Source: a virus
Length of the DNA stretch: 27,385 nucleotides
Virus record (IMG/VR): IMGVR_UViG_3300005581_000101
Span: 1-27,385 of that record
Direction: 5' to 3' (one strand)
Positions 15,521-22,418 of this stretch are shown here, one piece after another. Both the position numbers and the translations under genes were made by a program. Under the pieces are notes generated by a model. The model saw nothing but the letters and a program-made list of their open reading frames with translations. It did not search any database and had not been told where the DNA came from. The stretch's first letter is position 1; each line of letters opens with the position of its first letter.

Positions 15521-15672
15521 TATTGGTCTCCTGAGCCCTTTCCAGGGATAGTGTCACTAGAAGGTTGGTTCATCTGTGGCTGTTGTTCACGAAAGCGGTG
15601 AGCAGTAACAGCCCGCACTTTAGTGATATCGGCTAAGGTACCAGTGGGTAATGGTAGGTCACGAGTTGTCAT
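15520..15672 (-). CDS. 50-residue hypothetical protein
   Basis: A short open frame from ATG (15672-15670) to TAA (15522-15520) encodes 50 residues beginning MTTRDLPLPTGTLADITKVR. It fills the only sizeable gap between the Zn-ribbon gene and the adaptor candidate and ends in a TAATG overlap with the adaptor start, which is the coupling pattern used throughout this block. The sequence is polar, Gln/Pro/Gly-rich at the end, with no membrane segment or motif I recognise. A purine-poor leader upstream (GGTAAGTATAA) gives only a weak ribosome binding site. The fit into the coupled array is the main reason to call it real. Confidence 0.6.
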   Translation of the reverse strand: MTTRDLPLPTGTLADITKVRAVTAHRFREQQPQMNQPSSDTIPGKGSGDQ

Positions 15673-15678
15673 TTATAC

Positions 15679-15924
15679 TTACCAATTTCCAATAGGGCAC
15701 ACTGCATATTTTAGTTTACTTTTAGCAGGCATGTAGCAGCCACATTTGGAACACTGGTGGGTAACCATATAATGGGGGCACCCTTCACATATTGTCATTC
15801 TAGAAGTTTGTGTGATGTCATCAACTTCTGGGGTATCGGGGTTTAACAACGCCATTGGCGTAACTATTCCCGCTTCTTGTTTGGCTAAATTCTTAGCCTT
15901 CCATTCTTGCCAAGGTGAAGTCAT
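15679..15924 (-). CDS. Small Zn-ribbon protein (DUF6171-like)
   Basis: 81 residues with six cysteines at positions 46, 49, 58, 61, 63 and 76. The blocks CEGCPHY, QCSKCGCYMPAKSKL and CPIGNW match small phage zinc-ribbon proteins of the DUF6171 kind, in which two CxxC pairs bind zinc and the final CPxGxW is conserved. Residues 1-40 look disordered. The function is unknown; such genes commonly lie among head and neck genes of phages from Gram-positive and aquatic bacteria. The ATG lies three bases after the stop of the preceding gene, so translation is probably coupled. Confidence 0.72.
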   Translation of the reverse strand: MTSPWQEWKAKNLAKQEAGIVTPMALLNPDTPEVDDITQTSRMTICEGCPHYMVTHQCSKCGCYMPAKSKLKYAVCPIGNW

Positions 15925-15927
15925 TGA

Positions 15928-16137
15928 CTACACCGTTGGTGGGTTAAAGGTTGTACCATCCCATATTGACCCAACCTCTACAGTTTCATTAACGACCATA
16001 AAACGAGGGTCACTACTAAGAACAGCAATTGGTTTTACAAACTGTGACCATACGTCTTCTGACACATTGTCACCTTCTTCTGGATACTGGACAAGGTCAA
16101 CAACTTCATTGTCTACCATTATTACAAATTTTTTCAT
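15928..16137 (-). CDS. Small fiber-associated-type protein
   Basis: 69 residues, beginning MKKFVIMVDNEVVDLVQYPE and ending with VGSIWDGTTFNPPTV. The Gly-x-x-Trp-Asp-Gly-x-x-Phe ending is common in short phage proteins encoded next to tail or head fibers and at fiber termini, although no biochemical role is fixed for them. The ATG at 16137 has a good AAGGTAG element upstream and lies 15 bases after the Cys-rich gene. Pairing with the two preceding appendage-like genes supports a link to surface fibers, but this is inference. Confidence 0.65.
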   Translation of the reverse strand: MKKFVIMVDNEVVDLVQYPEEGDNVSEDVWSQFVKPIAVLSSDPRFMVVNETVEVGSIWDGTTFNPPTV

Positions 16138-16152
16138 ATTACTACCTTATTG

Positions 16153-17043
16153 TTAAAAGAACCCACAACCACCTGTATTTACTTCGTAGCGACCGTCACG
16201 AGAATTCTCTGTGTAACCATGTGAGCACTGATAAAGATTCCACAAAGCATAAGCACTACCAGAACAACCATTTCCGTGCAGGTTGTTACTAGGAGTGTAA
16301 CCACCATAATTATACAATGCGTACCAGTCAACTCCATCTCCCAAGAAGTTATACAAAACACTACTACTAAATGGGTAAATTGGAATCTGTTGTACCCAAC
16401 CACTATTACAAGTACCTGACCAAGATGTAGCACTATCAGAAGCAGTACAACCTGTTCCAGCCTTTGGTTCGTAATGGGTATAACTTCCTGGCTCTCTGCC
16501 ACATGCCCCACATGCCCGTTCAACATTCACAGTAGAAGTAGTAAAGCAGTCAGCATCTCCAGTAGAACAATCTCCTGTGCAAGTACCTGACCATGATGTA
16601 GCACTATTATAAGTAGTACAACCAGAACCAGCATTTGCAGTGTAGGTGTAATACGTACCAGATTCGGAACCACTACAACCACAACCTCTGGAAGTTGTTT
16701 GTATTGCAGATTGTGTAAAGCAACCGCTGTTACAATCAGGGCTAGATACCCATGCTGTATACCGTGAATACCCTGCACACCCAGTTTTGCTGTAGTCAGT
16801 ACGAACACGGGTTTCACGGTTATTACACGTGTTTTGATATTCAGTTACACCAGCAGCAGCAGTCCAATCCCGACCACCAGCAGCATCATGTTGGCGACAA
16901 TCAGTCCACACTTGTTGCCAAACACCACTTGTTTTAACATGAGCAGATTTTCCATATTGGAAACCGCCACTGTTGCCATAAACAACATCTGCGTCATACC
17001 ACTGGCTTCCTGAGCCTTTGTTGGCTTTACCCTTGAAGGCCAC
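16153..17043 (-). CDS. Cysteine-rich repeat protein, putative virion surface appendage
   Basis: 296 residues with 18 cysteines, far more than any other gene here. It starts at a GTG (17043-17041), four bases after the TGA of the fiber-like gene; no in-frame ATG is close. Residues 1-48 (FQYGKSAHVKTSGVWQQVWTD) resemble the short beta motif with a Val-Lys-x-Ser-Gly-x-Trp ending seen in phage particle proteins. Residues 104-158 and 159-213 are two tandem copies of a Cys-rich unit sharing SATSWSGTC, and a degenerate earlier copy may cover 49-103. The C-terminal 80 residues are Tyr/Gly/Asn-rich. The even cysteine number suggests disulfides or metal sites, which would be formed outside the host cell. 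I do not recognise a named family. Placement right after the fiber-like gene suggests a receptor-binding or decoration role. Confidence 0.72.
   Translation of the reverse strand: MAFKGKANKGSGSQWYDADVVYGNSGGFQYGKSAHVKTSGVWQQVWTDCRQHDAAGGRDWTAAAGVTEYQNTCNNRETRVRTDYSKTGCAGYSRYTAWVSSPDCNSGCFTQSAIQTTSRGCGCSGSESGTYYTYTANAGSGCTTYNSATSWSGTCTGDCSTGDADCFTTSTVNVERACGACGREPGSYTHYEPKAGTGCTASDSATSWSGTCNSGWVQQIPIYPFSSSVLYNFLGDGVDWYALYNYGGYTPSNNLHGNGCSGSAYALWNLYQCSHGYTENSRDGRYEVNTGGCGFF
16405..16734 (-). repeat. Two tandem intragenic repeats in the Cys-rich gene
   Basis: Two units of about 165 bases (16570-16734 and 16405-16569) encode the paired Cys-rich protein repeats. DNA identity is highest around 16414-16452 and 16585-16623, where about 39 bases match with only a few changes (shared core GATGTAGCACTAT on the plus strand). 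The conservation at DNA level suggests a fairly recent duplication or recombination between units. Confidence 0.75.
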
Positions 17044-17046
17044 GAA

Positions 17047-18033
17047 TCAAACCACTACCCAAATGTCACCATTTTTACCACCACTAGGTGCAGAGGCACT
17101 AACAGTTATGGAAGGGACGGTATTAGTCGTGTCAAGCATAGATTGAGTTACTTGACCTGCGCCAATTGTAGCGTTTACTGTGTAAGCACCTGTGGAAGAA
17201 GCAGCAGAAGTTCCTGTAACGTTCCCAGAAAGCGTTACAGTGCGTCCTGTGGCATTCTGAAAGTTAGTAGCGGTAGTAGCGTTTCCAACAACACTGCCCG
17301 TTAGGATACCCGCTACGTTGCCTGTAAGGCTTGCCGTAATTGTGCCAGCAGAGAAGTTACCACTAGCATCACGTTGAACAACCGCACTGGCAGTATTGGC
17401 GCTGGTTGTTGCAATGTACTCAGCAAGGTTTTCCCAAGCACCACTGCGTTTAACCCACAACATGGATTGACCATTAGCAGTAGCAGATGTATCTACCCAA
17501 AAGTCTCCATTGTTACCATCGCTGTTTGTAGGAGCAGCAGTCTTTAGCCACGTTGTGTTGCTTAATACAAATTTGCGTTTATCTATGATAAGAGCGTTAA
17601 TTGCGTAACTAGTAACTGTTCCTGAAGGACGGTATACAGAAGCAAGAAGAACGTCCCCATCAACAAGTGCTGGGAATACGGGGTTGTCACTGCTTTCAGA
17701 ACCTTTACGAAACGTTGGTGTTTGTGGGGCACTTGCGGGAATGACGATGAGGTCAAAGCGTGGGTTAGCGCCACCTTCATCAAGTGTTAGTTGAGTGGAT
17801 GTACCCTTTACTTGGTATACACCATTGACAAGAACTTTATATGGGGCAATTGCTACGCCCTGCCCAATAACACTTTGTTGGGTTACTACACCATTAGTGG
17901 CGTAGTTAGTTGGGTCATAGACAACACCAGAGGTGCCATCACCAAGTACTTGAAAGTCTACGCTATCGGGCTCAGATTGGTCACTAGCACCGTTTGCTAA
18001 CGCTAGGGTGTAGTTGGGAATGGTAAAGCCCAT
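17047..18033 (-). CDS. Fiber-like virion protein (putative head fiber)
   Basis: 328 residues. Residues about 1-145 resemble the N-terminal attachment domain of phage receptor-binding and baseplate upper proteins: VLVNGVYQVKG, a LDEGGANPRFDLIVIPA strand and PALVDGDVLLASVYRPSG. Residues about 215-275 carry the repeat style of long tail fibers, with VVQRDASGNFSAGTITASLT and GNATTATNFQNATGR, which usually forms trimeric beta-helix rods. Two similar short motifs, APTNSDGNNGDFWVDT and ASAPSGGKNGDIWVVV, flank the rod; this Gly-Asp-x-Trp-Val motif recurs in fiber proteins. The gene lies in the head block, between the capsid and neck genes, so it could be a head fiber rather than a tail fiber. The ATG has GAGG six bases upstream. 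Confidence 0.78.
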   Translation of the reverse strand: MGFTIPNYTLALANGASDQSEPDSVDFQVLGDGTSGVVYDPTNYATNGVVTQQSVIGQGVAIAPYKVLVNGVYQVKGTSTQLTLDEGGANPRFDLIVIPASAPQTPTFRKGSESSDNPVFPALVDGDVLLASVYRPSGTVTSYAINALIIDKRKFVLSNTTWLKTAAPTNSDGNNGDFWVDTSATANGQSMLWVKRSGAWENLAEYIATTSANTASAVVQRDASGNFSAGTITASLTGNVAGILTGSVVGNATTATNFQNATGRTVTLSGNVTGTSAASSTGAYTVNATIGAGQVTQSMLDTTNTVPSITVSASAPSGGKNGDIWVVV

Positions 18034-18041
18034 TAGTTACC

Positions 18042-18275
18042 TCAGAGAGTGTCGTAGATGTTTCCGTTGGTCTTGAGGTACTCATAAAGGTCTGCTGGAA
18101 TATGGAAGGTTTTTCCATCTTCAAAATCAAACTTCTGGCTACCCCAATGCATTAGCCATGTGCCTTTTACACGAGCACGGCGAATGTTTGAGTCAGTAAC
18201 AGGCTTAGATACGACTGTTTCAGTCTCATCGTCCTCAACTGGTTCTGCAAATATGTTGGTCTTTTTTGTGGTCAT
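18042..18275 (-). CDS. Small head-region protein of unknown function
   Basis: 77 residues. The first 35 are acidic and probably disordered (EPVEDDETETVVSKPVTD). The rest is a compact, conserved-looking domain with VKGTWLMHWGSQKFDFEDGK and IPADLYEYLKTNGNIYDTL. It lies just after the major capsid gene, with AGGAG five bases before the ATG. Small genes in this position often encode capsid decoration or connector accessory proteins, but nothing in the sequence shows which. A hairpin in the leader separates it from the capsid gene. Confidence 0.7.
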   Translation of the reverse strand: MTTKKTNIFAEPVEDDETETVVSKPVTDSNIRRARVKGTWLMHWGSQKFDFEDGKTFHIPADLYEYLKTNGNIYDTL

Positions 18276-18312
18276 TTTGACTCCTAGTTTATGTAACGTA
18301 AATTGTTGTGTT

Positions 18313-18338
18313 AAAGGGGGGCCTTGCGACCCCCCTTC
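18313..18338 (-). terminator. GC-rich hairpin after the major capsid gene
   Basis: AAGGGGGG (18314-18321) pairs perfectly with CCCCCCTT (18330-18337) around an eight-base loop. On the minus strand the stem is followed by only three T residues, so it may be a weak or leaky terminator, or a hairpin that stabilises the 3' end of capsid mRNA. It lies 29 bases past the capsid stop and before the next small gene. Attenuation here would raise capsid protein relative to downstream genes. Confidence 0.6.
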
Positions 18339-18366
18339 TACATCTTAGTAGATTGCAACTCCTTAA

Positions 18367-19455
18367 TTAGGAGATTGCACCACCCTTTGTGTTGATGAGT
18401 ACACGAGACTCTGCGGTAATTACACCGAAGCCCCAGATTGCGTACCATGACAAACCATGCTCACGACCGAAGTCAATGACACCACCGTCACGCAGTTCAA
18501 CTGGCAATGCGATTGCCTGTCCAAATGCGTTGTCACCAATCATGATGGCTGAGTATGAAGTGTTGGTTGGGTCTGTAGCAAGACCAGCAGCACCACTCAA
18601 GTCAACAACATCAGTTCCAGCGGTTTGACCCTTAAGAACTTGCGTGGTTTCAATGAATACTACGTCATACAGACGACCAATTTCACCAAGCATGAAGTTA
18701 CCTGGAGCGGCATACTTTGTTACTTCAATGAATTCAGGCCAGTCACGAAGCGCACGGCTCTGTGAAGGGTGTACGAAACATACGTAGGTATCGCCAAGGC
18801 GAGGAATGTTCTGTCCAGCGAGTACTTCAACTGCATCCTTGATGGCAGCAGGTGAGAGCCAACCTGGGTTAGAAGCAGTACCAAGAGTACCAGCCTCGTA
18901 TGGTGCAATACCACCACGAGCGCTAGGAGGGGTACGACCGAAGACTACTGAAGGAGCAACGGCTGCGCCGCCACCGAATGGTGTTCCTGGTGCGTACAAT
19001 GTGTTACGAGCCTGGATGTCCATGGACTGAGCCATGTGACGACCAAGAAGTCGTGAAGACGATGCCATAACGTCATCAAATGATGCGTTAAGAAGGAGTT
19101 CAGTAACTGCAACAGCCTGTCCTTGTTCCTTAACGGTGATTTGAATCTGGCTTGCGGAAAGAGCAACTGGCTCCATACGAACGCCTTCAGTAAGTTGAGC
19201 ACCAGTGGCTTCGCTGACTGAGAGGTTGTTGTAACGCATAAAGTTGATTGTCAAACCAGGCATAACTCCGAGTTCCGTCTTCTTGACGGCAAACTGTTCA
19301 AAGCGTAGAACTGGCATTGCTTGGAACAAGATTTCCTTGGACCAAATTTGCTGAATTGCTGGAGAAAGTGTTGAATCACTTGAGTAGCCTGTGGTTGTAA
19401 TAGAACCAAGACCTGCTCCTGTAATTGCGCCACCTTGTGGGGCTGGAAGGGCCAT
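18367..19455 (-). CDS. Major capsid protein, N4-gp56 family (HK97 fold)
   Basis: 362 residues. Residues about 30-75 (SPAIQQIWSKEILFQAMPVL, then RFEQFAVKKTELGVMPGLTI and NFMRYNNL) match the N4-gp56 family of HK97-fold capsid proteins. The LTEGVRMEP and VTVKEQGQA-type strand that follow, and DTYVCFVHPSQSRALRDWPE with the later LPVELRDGG block, fit the peripheral and axial domains. The protein forms the icosahedral shell. The start has a strong GGAGGAT six bases upstream, the best ribosome binding site in the window, as expected for the most abundant virion protein. It follows the scaffold gene. No long N-terminal delta domain is obvious, so scaffolding is probably supplied by the separate upstream gene. 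Confidence 0.95.
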   Translation of the reverse strand: MALPAPQGGAITGAGLGSITTTGYSSDSTLSPAIQQIWSKEILFQAMPVLRFEQFAVKKTELGVMPGLTINFMRYNNLSVSEATGAQLTEGVRMEPVALSASQIQITVKEQGQAVAVTELLLNASFDDVMASSSRLLGRHMAQSMDIQARNTLYAPGTPFGGGAAVAPSVVFGRTPPSARGGIAPYEAGTLGTASNPGWLSPAAIKDAVEVLAGQNIPRLGDTYVCFVHPSQSRALRDWPEFIEVTKYAAPGNFMLGEIGRLYDVVFIETTQVLKGQTAGTDVVDLSGAAGLATDPTNTSYSAIMIGDNAFGQAIALPVELRDGGVIDFGREHGLSWYAIWGFGVITAESRVLINTKGGAIS

Positions 19456-19490
19456 ATAATTATCCTCCGTGGATAGTTGTTGTTTTTAGG

Positions 19491-20294
19491 TTAAAACCTG
19501 CCCCGTGAGGGGCGGGCGTTGAGGAGCCTGTCTCGCATCTTCATGTACTGGTCCATCGGCATGTTGCGGATATCCTCCGCTGTCAATGTTTGGTATTCCG
19601 TCTGAGTTTCCATTGGCCCAACAGGGGGAGCCGTTACGGGCGCACCCCGCAGGCGACCTTGCTGTTGCGCAGTCGCTTGCTGGATTGACTCAATAATAGC
19701 ATTACTTCTCTCAGTAAGCACAGCAATTGAGTTTTCTATCTCTTCTTCGGTATTACCAAAGACAAGGTCTTGTAGTTCAGGGATAATGCTGTCAGCAGCA
19801 TCTTGAACACGACTGTTGCGATAAGCCGTTAATTGCTGGATACGGCGCTCTTTATCAAGGAGTGCTTCCTGTGCGGCACGCTGTGTTTCAATAGCATCAA
19901 TGCGTGCTTTGTAGTCTTTTTCTACACTTTCAAAACGCTGAGTCCATTCATCTTCCTTTTTAAGAAGAAGTTCTTTAGCGCTGAGTTCATTAAGTTCACG
20001 CTGTTTAATAATCTCGTGTTCTTGCTTTGAACGCTCATCCGCTTCTTTTTTGATTGCTTCACGCTCTGCGCTAATGATAGCCATTTGCTCTTCCATGCTT
20101 TTTACACGGATATCAGCCTCTTCAAGACGCTTATACATCTTGTCTTTTTCCTGTTTACGGATGTTCTCTACTTCATCCTCAGAAAAGACTTTAGAGTTAC
20201 TTTTCTTCATTGCGTCTTCAACGAACTGTTCCACTTGTGGAGCATCCGCAGGGACTGAGATAATGTCCCCTTCGGGACCTGGGTTTCTTGCCAT
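19491..20294 (-). CDS. Capsid scaffolding protein
   Basis: 267 residues, rich in Glu, Lys, Gln and Arg. Residues about 40-165 are a continuous charged helix predicted by eye to be a coiled coil (DKMYKRLEEADIRVKSMEEQ and further heptads). The region 200-235 is Gln/Pro-rich and flexible. The C-terminal end, TAEDIRNMPMDQYMKMRDRL then basic ARPSRGRF, could be the capsid-binding helix, as in other phage scaffolds. The gene lies between portal and major capsid, the standard place. There is no protease motif, so it is not a fused protease-scaffold. The ATG at 20294 has a modest AGG site. Confidence 0.88.
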   Translation of the reverse strand: MARNPGPEGDIISVPADAPQVEQFVEDAMKKSNSKVFSEDEVENIRKQEKDKMYKRLEEADIRVKSMEEQMAIISAEREAIKKEADERSKQEHEIIKQRELNELSAKELLLKKEDEWTQRFESVEKDYKARIDAIETQRAAQEALLDKERRIQQLTAYRNSRVQDAADSIIPELQDLVFGNTEEEIENSIAVLTERSNAIIESIQQATAQQQGRLRGAPVTAPPVGPMETQTEYQTLTAEDIRNMPMDQYMKMRDRLLNARPSRGRF

Positions 20295-20347
20295 GAGTAT
20301 TACCTACTTTGTTAGTTTGGCTTATATGAACTTGTTTAGTACTACGT

Positions 20348-22039
20348 TTAGTTATCTTCGTCAGGGTTACGGCGTTGTGCAAAACGAGCGCCATAAGCCC
20401 TGGATACTATCTTATTTACAATTTCCTCTTCCATCGGCATTGCTGCACCAAGTCCAGGCATCGGAGAAGCAGGGCTTCCCGATGTGCTTACATTACCACC
20501 TTCTGAAGGTGCAGGCTGGGCACCTCCGTCAGGCTGTGTAACCATTCCAGTAGCAAGCATGATGGCTTGCTGAATCTGCGCACGCATCATGTCCAAGGCA
20601 CCTTGGTCAATAGCGTCATCTTGCAGTTCTTCAAAAATTTCAGATAACTTCTCACGTGGGAATTCTTCACCAAGGATGCGCAAAGCGCCTTCTTTTGATT
20701 CAAGCCCAAGTTGCATCTTGGCTTGCACTTCATTCAACTTGATAAGAACATCAATAGGAAGTGGTTCAGGCCAGTGAATAGTTGTGCGGTAAGTAAGCGG
20801 GTCAGCAGGGTCTAACTGTGGAAGTTGGTCACGCTCTGGTTCTGAAGCCTTACTTGGGTCGTATGTCAACATCCAAGGTTCAAAGATTGCAGCAGTACGA
20901 ATAATAATTTCGTTAACACGCTCAAGACCCTTAGTAAAGTGAATCTTTTTCATGCTGTAGCGGTTCATCATTGGCTGATACTGAATAGCCAGAGCCACAC
21001 CAGAAGTGTTAGAAATAGGTTGCATTTGACCAAGAGCAGTTTCAGGAACTCCTGTAATTTCATGCATTGTACGCTTAATGAAATTGACATATTCCAAAGC
21101 ACCTGACATCTCCCCACGAGATTCAAGGTTAAAGACGTTGGCATCCTTAGGAAGACCAGCCCAAACCTTCTTAGGTCCACGCTCCAACTGGGAAGCCTTG
21201 GCACCAGTAATGATTGTTACAGGAGCAGCATGGTAGTTAATGATATCTGAAACTTCAGTCATCTTTTCATTAAGTTCACGGTTAAGTGGGATGATGTCCC
21301 AGATGTCTGACTGACCCCAAGGAGAAGAAGAAATTGTTACGTTAGGAATGTGTACAACAGGTATTTGACCTAGAGCATTAGGGTATTGGTCAATTAGTTC
21401 ATCATTAACAAACTGCTGGACCATATCGTCAGACAAGATTTCAACAAAAGTGTAAACCTGACGAGTACCTTCAGGAGATGTTCCCCAGAAACGGTATTTA
21501 AGTTTGAAGCGAATTAAGCGGTCACGGTCATGTGGGTGATACTCAGGAAAACAATGTGCTGGGTTAAGGGGAATAATACGAATACGCCCCTCATGCTGCA
21601 AGCCCACAGAATCCACATAAGGCTCTTCGTAGGCAATCTTTACGAAGCAATCGCCTGTTACTGACGCTAGTTGTCCCATTTCCCAAAGTACAAAATGTTT
21701 GTTGTTATCGCCATCCCACACTCTATGAAGGAGTGGTGGAATTACAGCAGCATTTTGTTCAGGAACATGAAATTGAATACCTTTACCAAAACAAAAGTTG
21801 GTGATGTAGTCCGACATTGTACGGACGTAGTTCATATAGAACTGTGATTCGCCCATCTCACGGCGGTAAGACCAGTGGTGACCAAGGTACCAAGCCCATG
21901 CGGCTGAGTAGCGGTTTAGGCGTGGTCCATGGACCTCAAACTCTTCGTCAGCAAGTTCTACTAGCCCTAACGGGCTAATGGCAACTGTTAGGTCGCCTGA
22001 TGCTGCTCTATACGATGGTGACCAGAAGTCAACTGCCAT
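20348..22039 (-). CDS. Portal protein
   Basis: 563 residues. The N-terminal half has the usual portal layout: RREMGESQFYMNYVRTMSDY, a GDCFVKIAYEE strand, and YPNALGQIPVVHIPN. The middle holds a long helical region with SQLERGPKKVWAGLPKDANV and, near residue 330, MHEITGVPETALGQ, which is a typical portal stem/wing motif. C-terminal residues about 480-530 are Gly/Pro/Ser-rich, followed by a short helical and basic end. Portal dodecamers form the DNA channel at one capsid vertex and bind the terminase. Size and place upstream of scaffold and capsid fit the family. Confidence 0.92.
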   Translation of the reverse strand: MAVDFWSPSYRAASGDLTVAISPLGLVELADEEFEVHGPRLNRYSAAWAWYLGHHWSYRREMGESQFYMNYVRTMSDYITNFCFGKGIQFHVPEQNAAVIPPLLHRVWDGDNNKHFVLWEMGQLASVTGDCFVKIAYEEPYVDSVGLQHEGRIRIIPLNPAHCFPEYHPHDRDRLIRFKLKYRFWGTSPEGTRQVYTFVEILSDDMVQQFVNDELIDQYPNALGQIPVVHIPNVTISSSPWGQSDIWDIIPLNRELNEKMTEVSDIINYHAAPVTIITGAKASQLERGPKKVWAGLPKDANVFNLESRGEMSGALEYVNFIKRTMHEITGVPETALGQMQPISNTSGVALAIQYQPMMNRYSMKKIHFTKGLERVNEIIIRTAAIFEPWMLTYDPSKASEPERDQLPQLDPADPLTYRTTIHWPEPLPIDVLIKLNEVQAKMQLGLESKEGALRILGEEFPREKLSEIFEELQDDAIDQGALDMMRAQIQQAIMLATGMVTQPDGGAQPAPSEGGNVSTSGSPASPMPGLGAAMPMEEEIVNKIVSRAYGARFAQRRNPDEDN

Positions 22040-22060
22040 GGGTTAGACCTTACTACAGTT

Positions 22061-22369
22061 TTACTGAGCAGTTTTCTTAGCGGCTGCCTTTTTGGCTGGA
22101 GCCTTCTTAGCGGCTTCTTTTTTTTCTTCAACAGCAACAGTAACTTCTTTTACAAGTTCAGGAAGTTCCTGTGATGCCTTGGTAAGGAAGTTAGCAGTGC
22201 CCTTGTCACCAACGAGGGTGCTTGCATATGCAAGACCTGTAATAACAAGTGGCATGATTGCGGCTTGTGCGCCTGGGTCAATGTTTGCCTTAGCAAGGAA
22301 ATAAGAAAGTGCGCCAACAACTGCACCCTTTAGCGTTTGGTCTGCGACCTGTTGATTCTTCGTAGCCAT
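22061..22369 (-). CDS. Small membrane protein with Lys/Ala-rich tail, possible holin
   Basis: 102 residues from the ATG at 22369-22367, chosen because AAGGAG lies five bases upstream; a longer open frame exists but overlaps the protease gene. Two hydrophobic stretches, residues 14-26 and 36-53 (IMPLVITGLAYASTLVG), surround a short loop. The last 20 residues are almost only Lys, Ala and Pro (KKAPAKKAAAKKTAQ). Two hydrophobic segments and a strongly positive C-terminus are the usual plan of class II holins, but the segments are only moderately hydrophobic and no lysin gene is nearby. The histone-H1-like tail could instead bind DNA or the membrane surface. The role is undecided. Confidence 0.68.
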   Translation of the reverse strand: MATKNQQVADQTLKGAVVGALSYFLAKANIDPGAQAAIMPLVITGLAYASTLVGDKGTANFLTKASQELPELVKEVTVAVEEKKEAAKKAPAKKAAAKKTAQ

Positions 22370-22418
22370 GAATGCTCCTTGTGATAGGGTATCCTTTAAT
22401 AATACTGTATCTAGAGAC

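Noticed and set aside
16179-16817. Two other-frame minus-strand ORFs inside the Cys-rich gene
   Set aside because: They are rich in Val/Leu from repeated codons read out of frame; the repeat structure and cysteines make sense only in the 16153-17043 frame.
20050-20541. Plus-strand open frame of 163 codons over the scaffold and portal genes
   Set aside because: It lies antisense to two strongly supported genes, has no domain, and its composition (Ser/Cys/Leu-rich) is that of a shadow of a charged coiled coil.
22387-22393. GATACCC motif on the minus strand seen here and at 35-41, 23421-23427 and 26663-26669, considered as a late promoter element
   Set aside because: Two of the four copies are inside coding sequence, the flanks differ, and about this number of 7-base matches is expected by chance in 27 kb.
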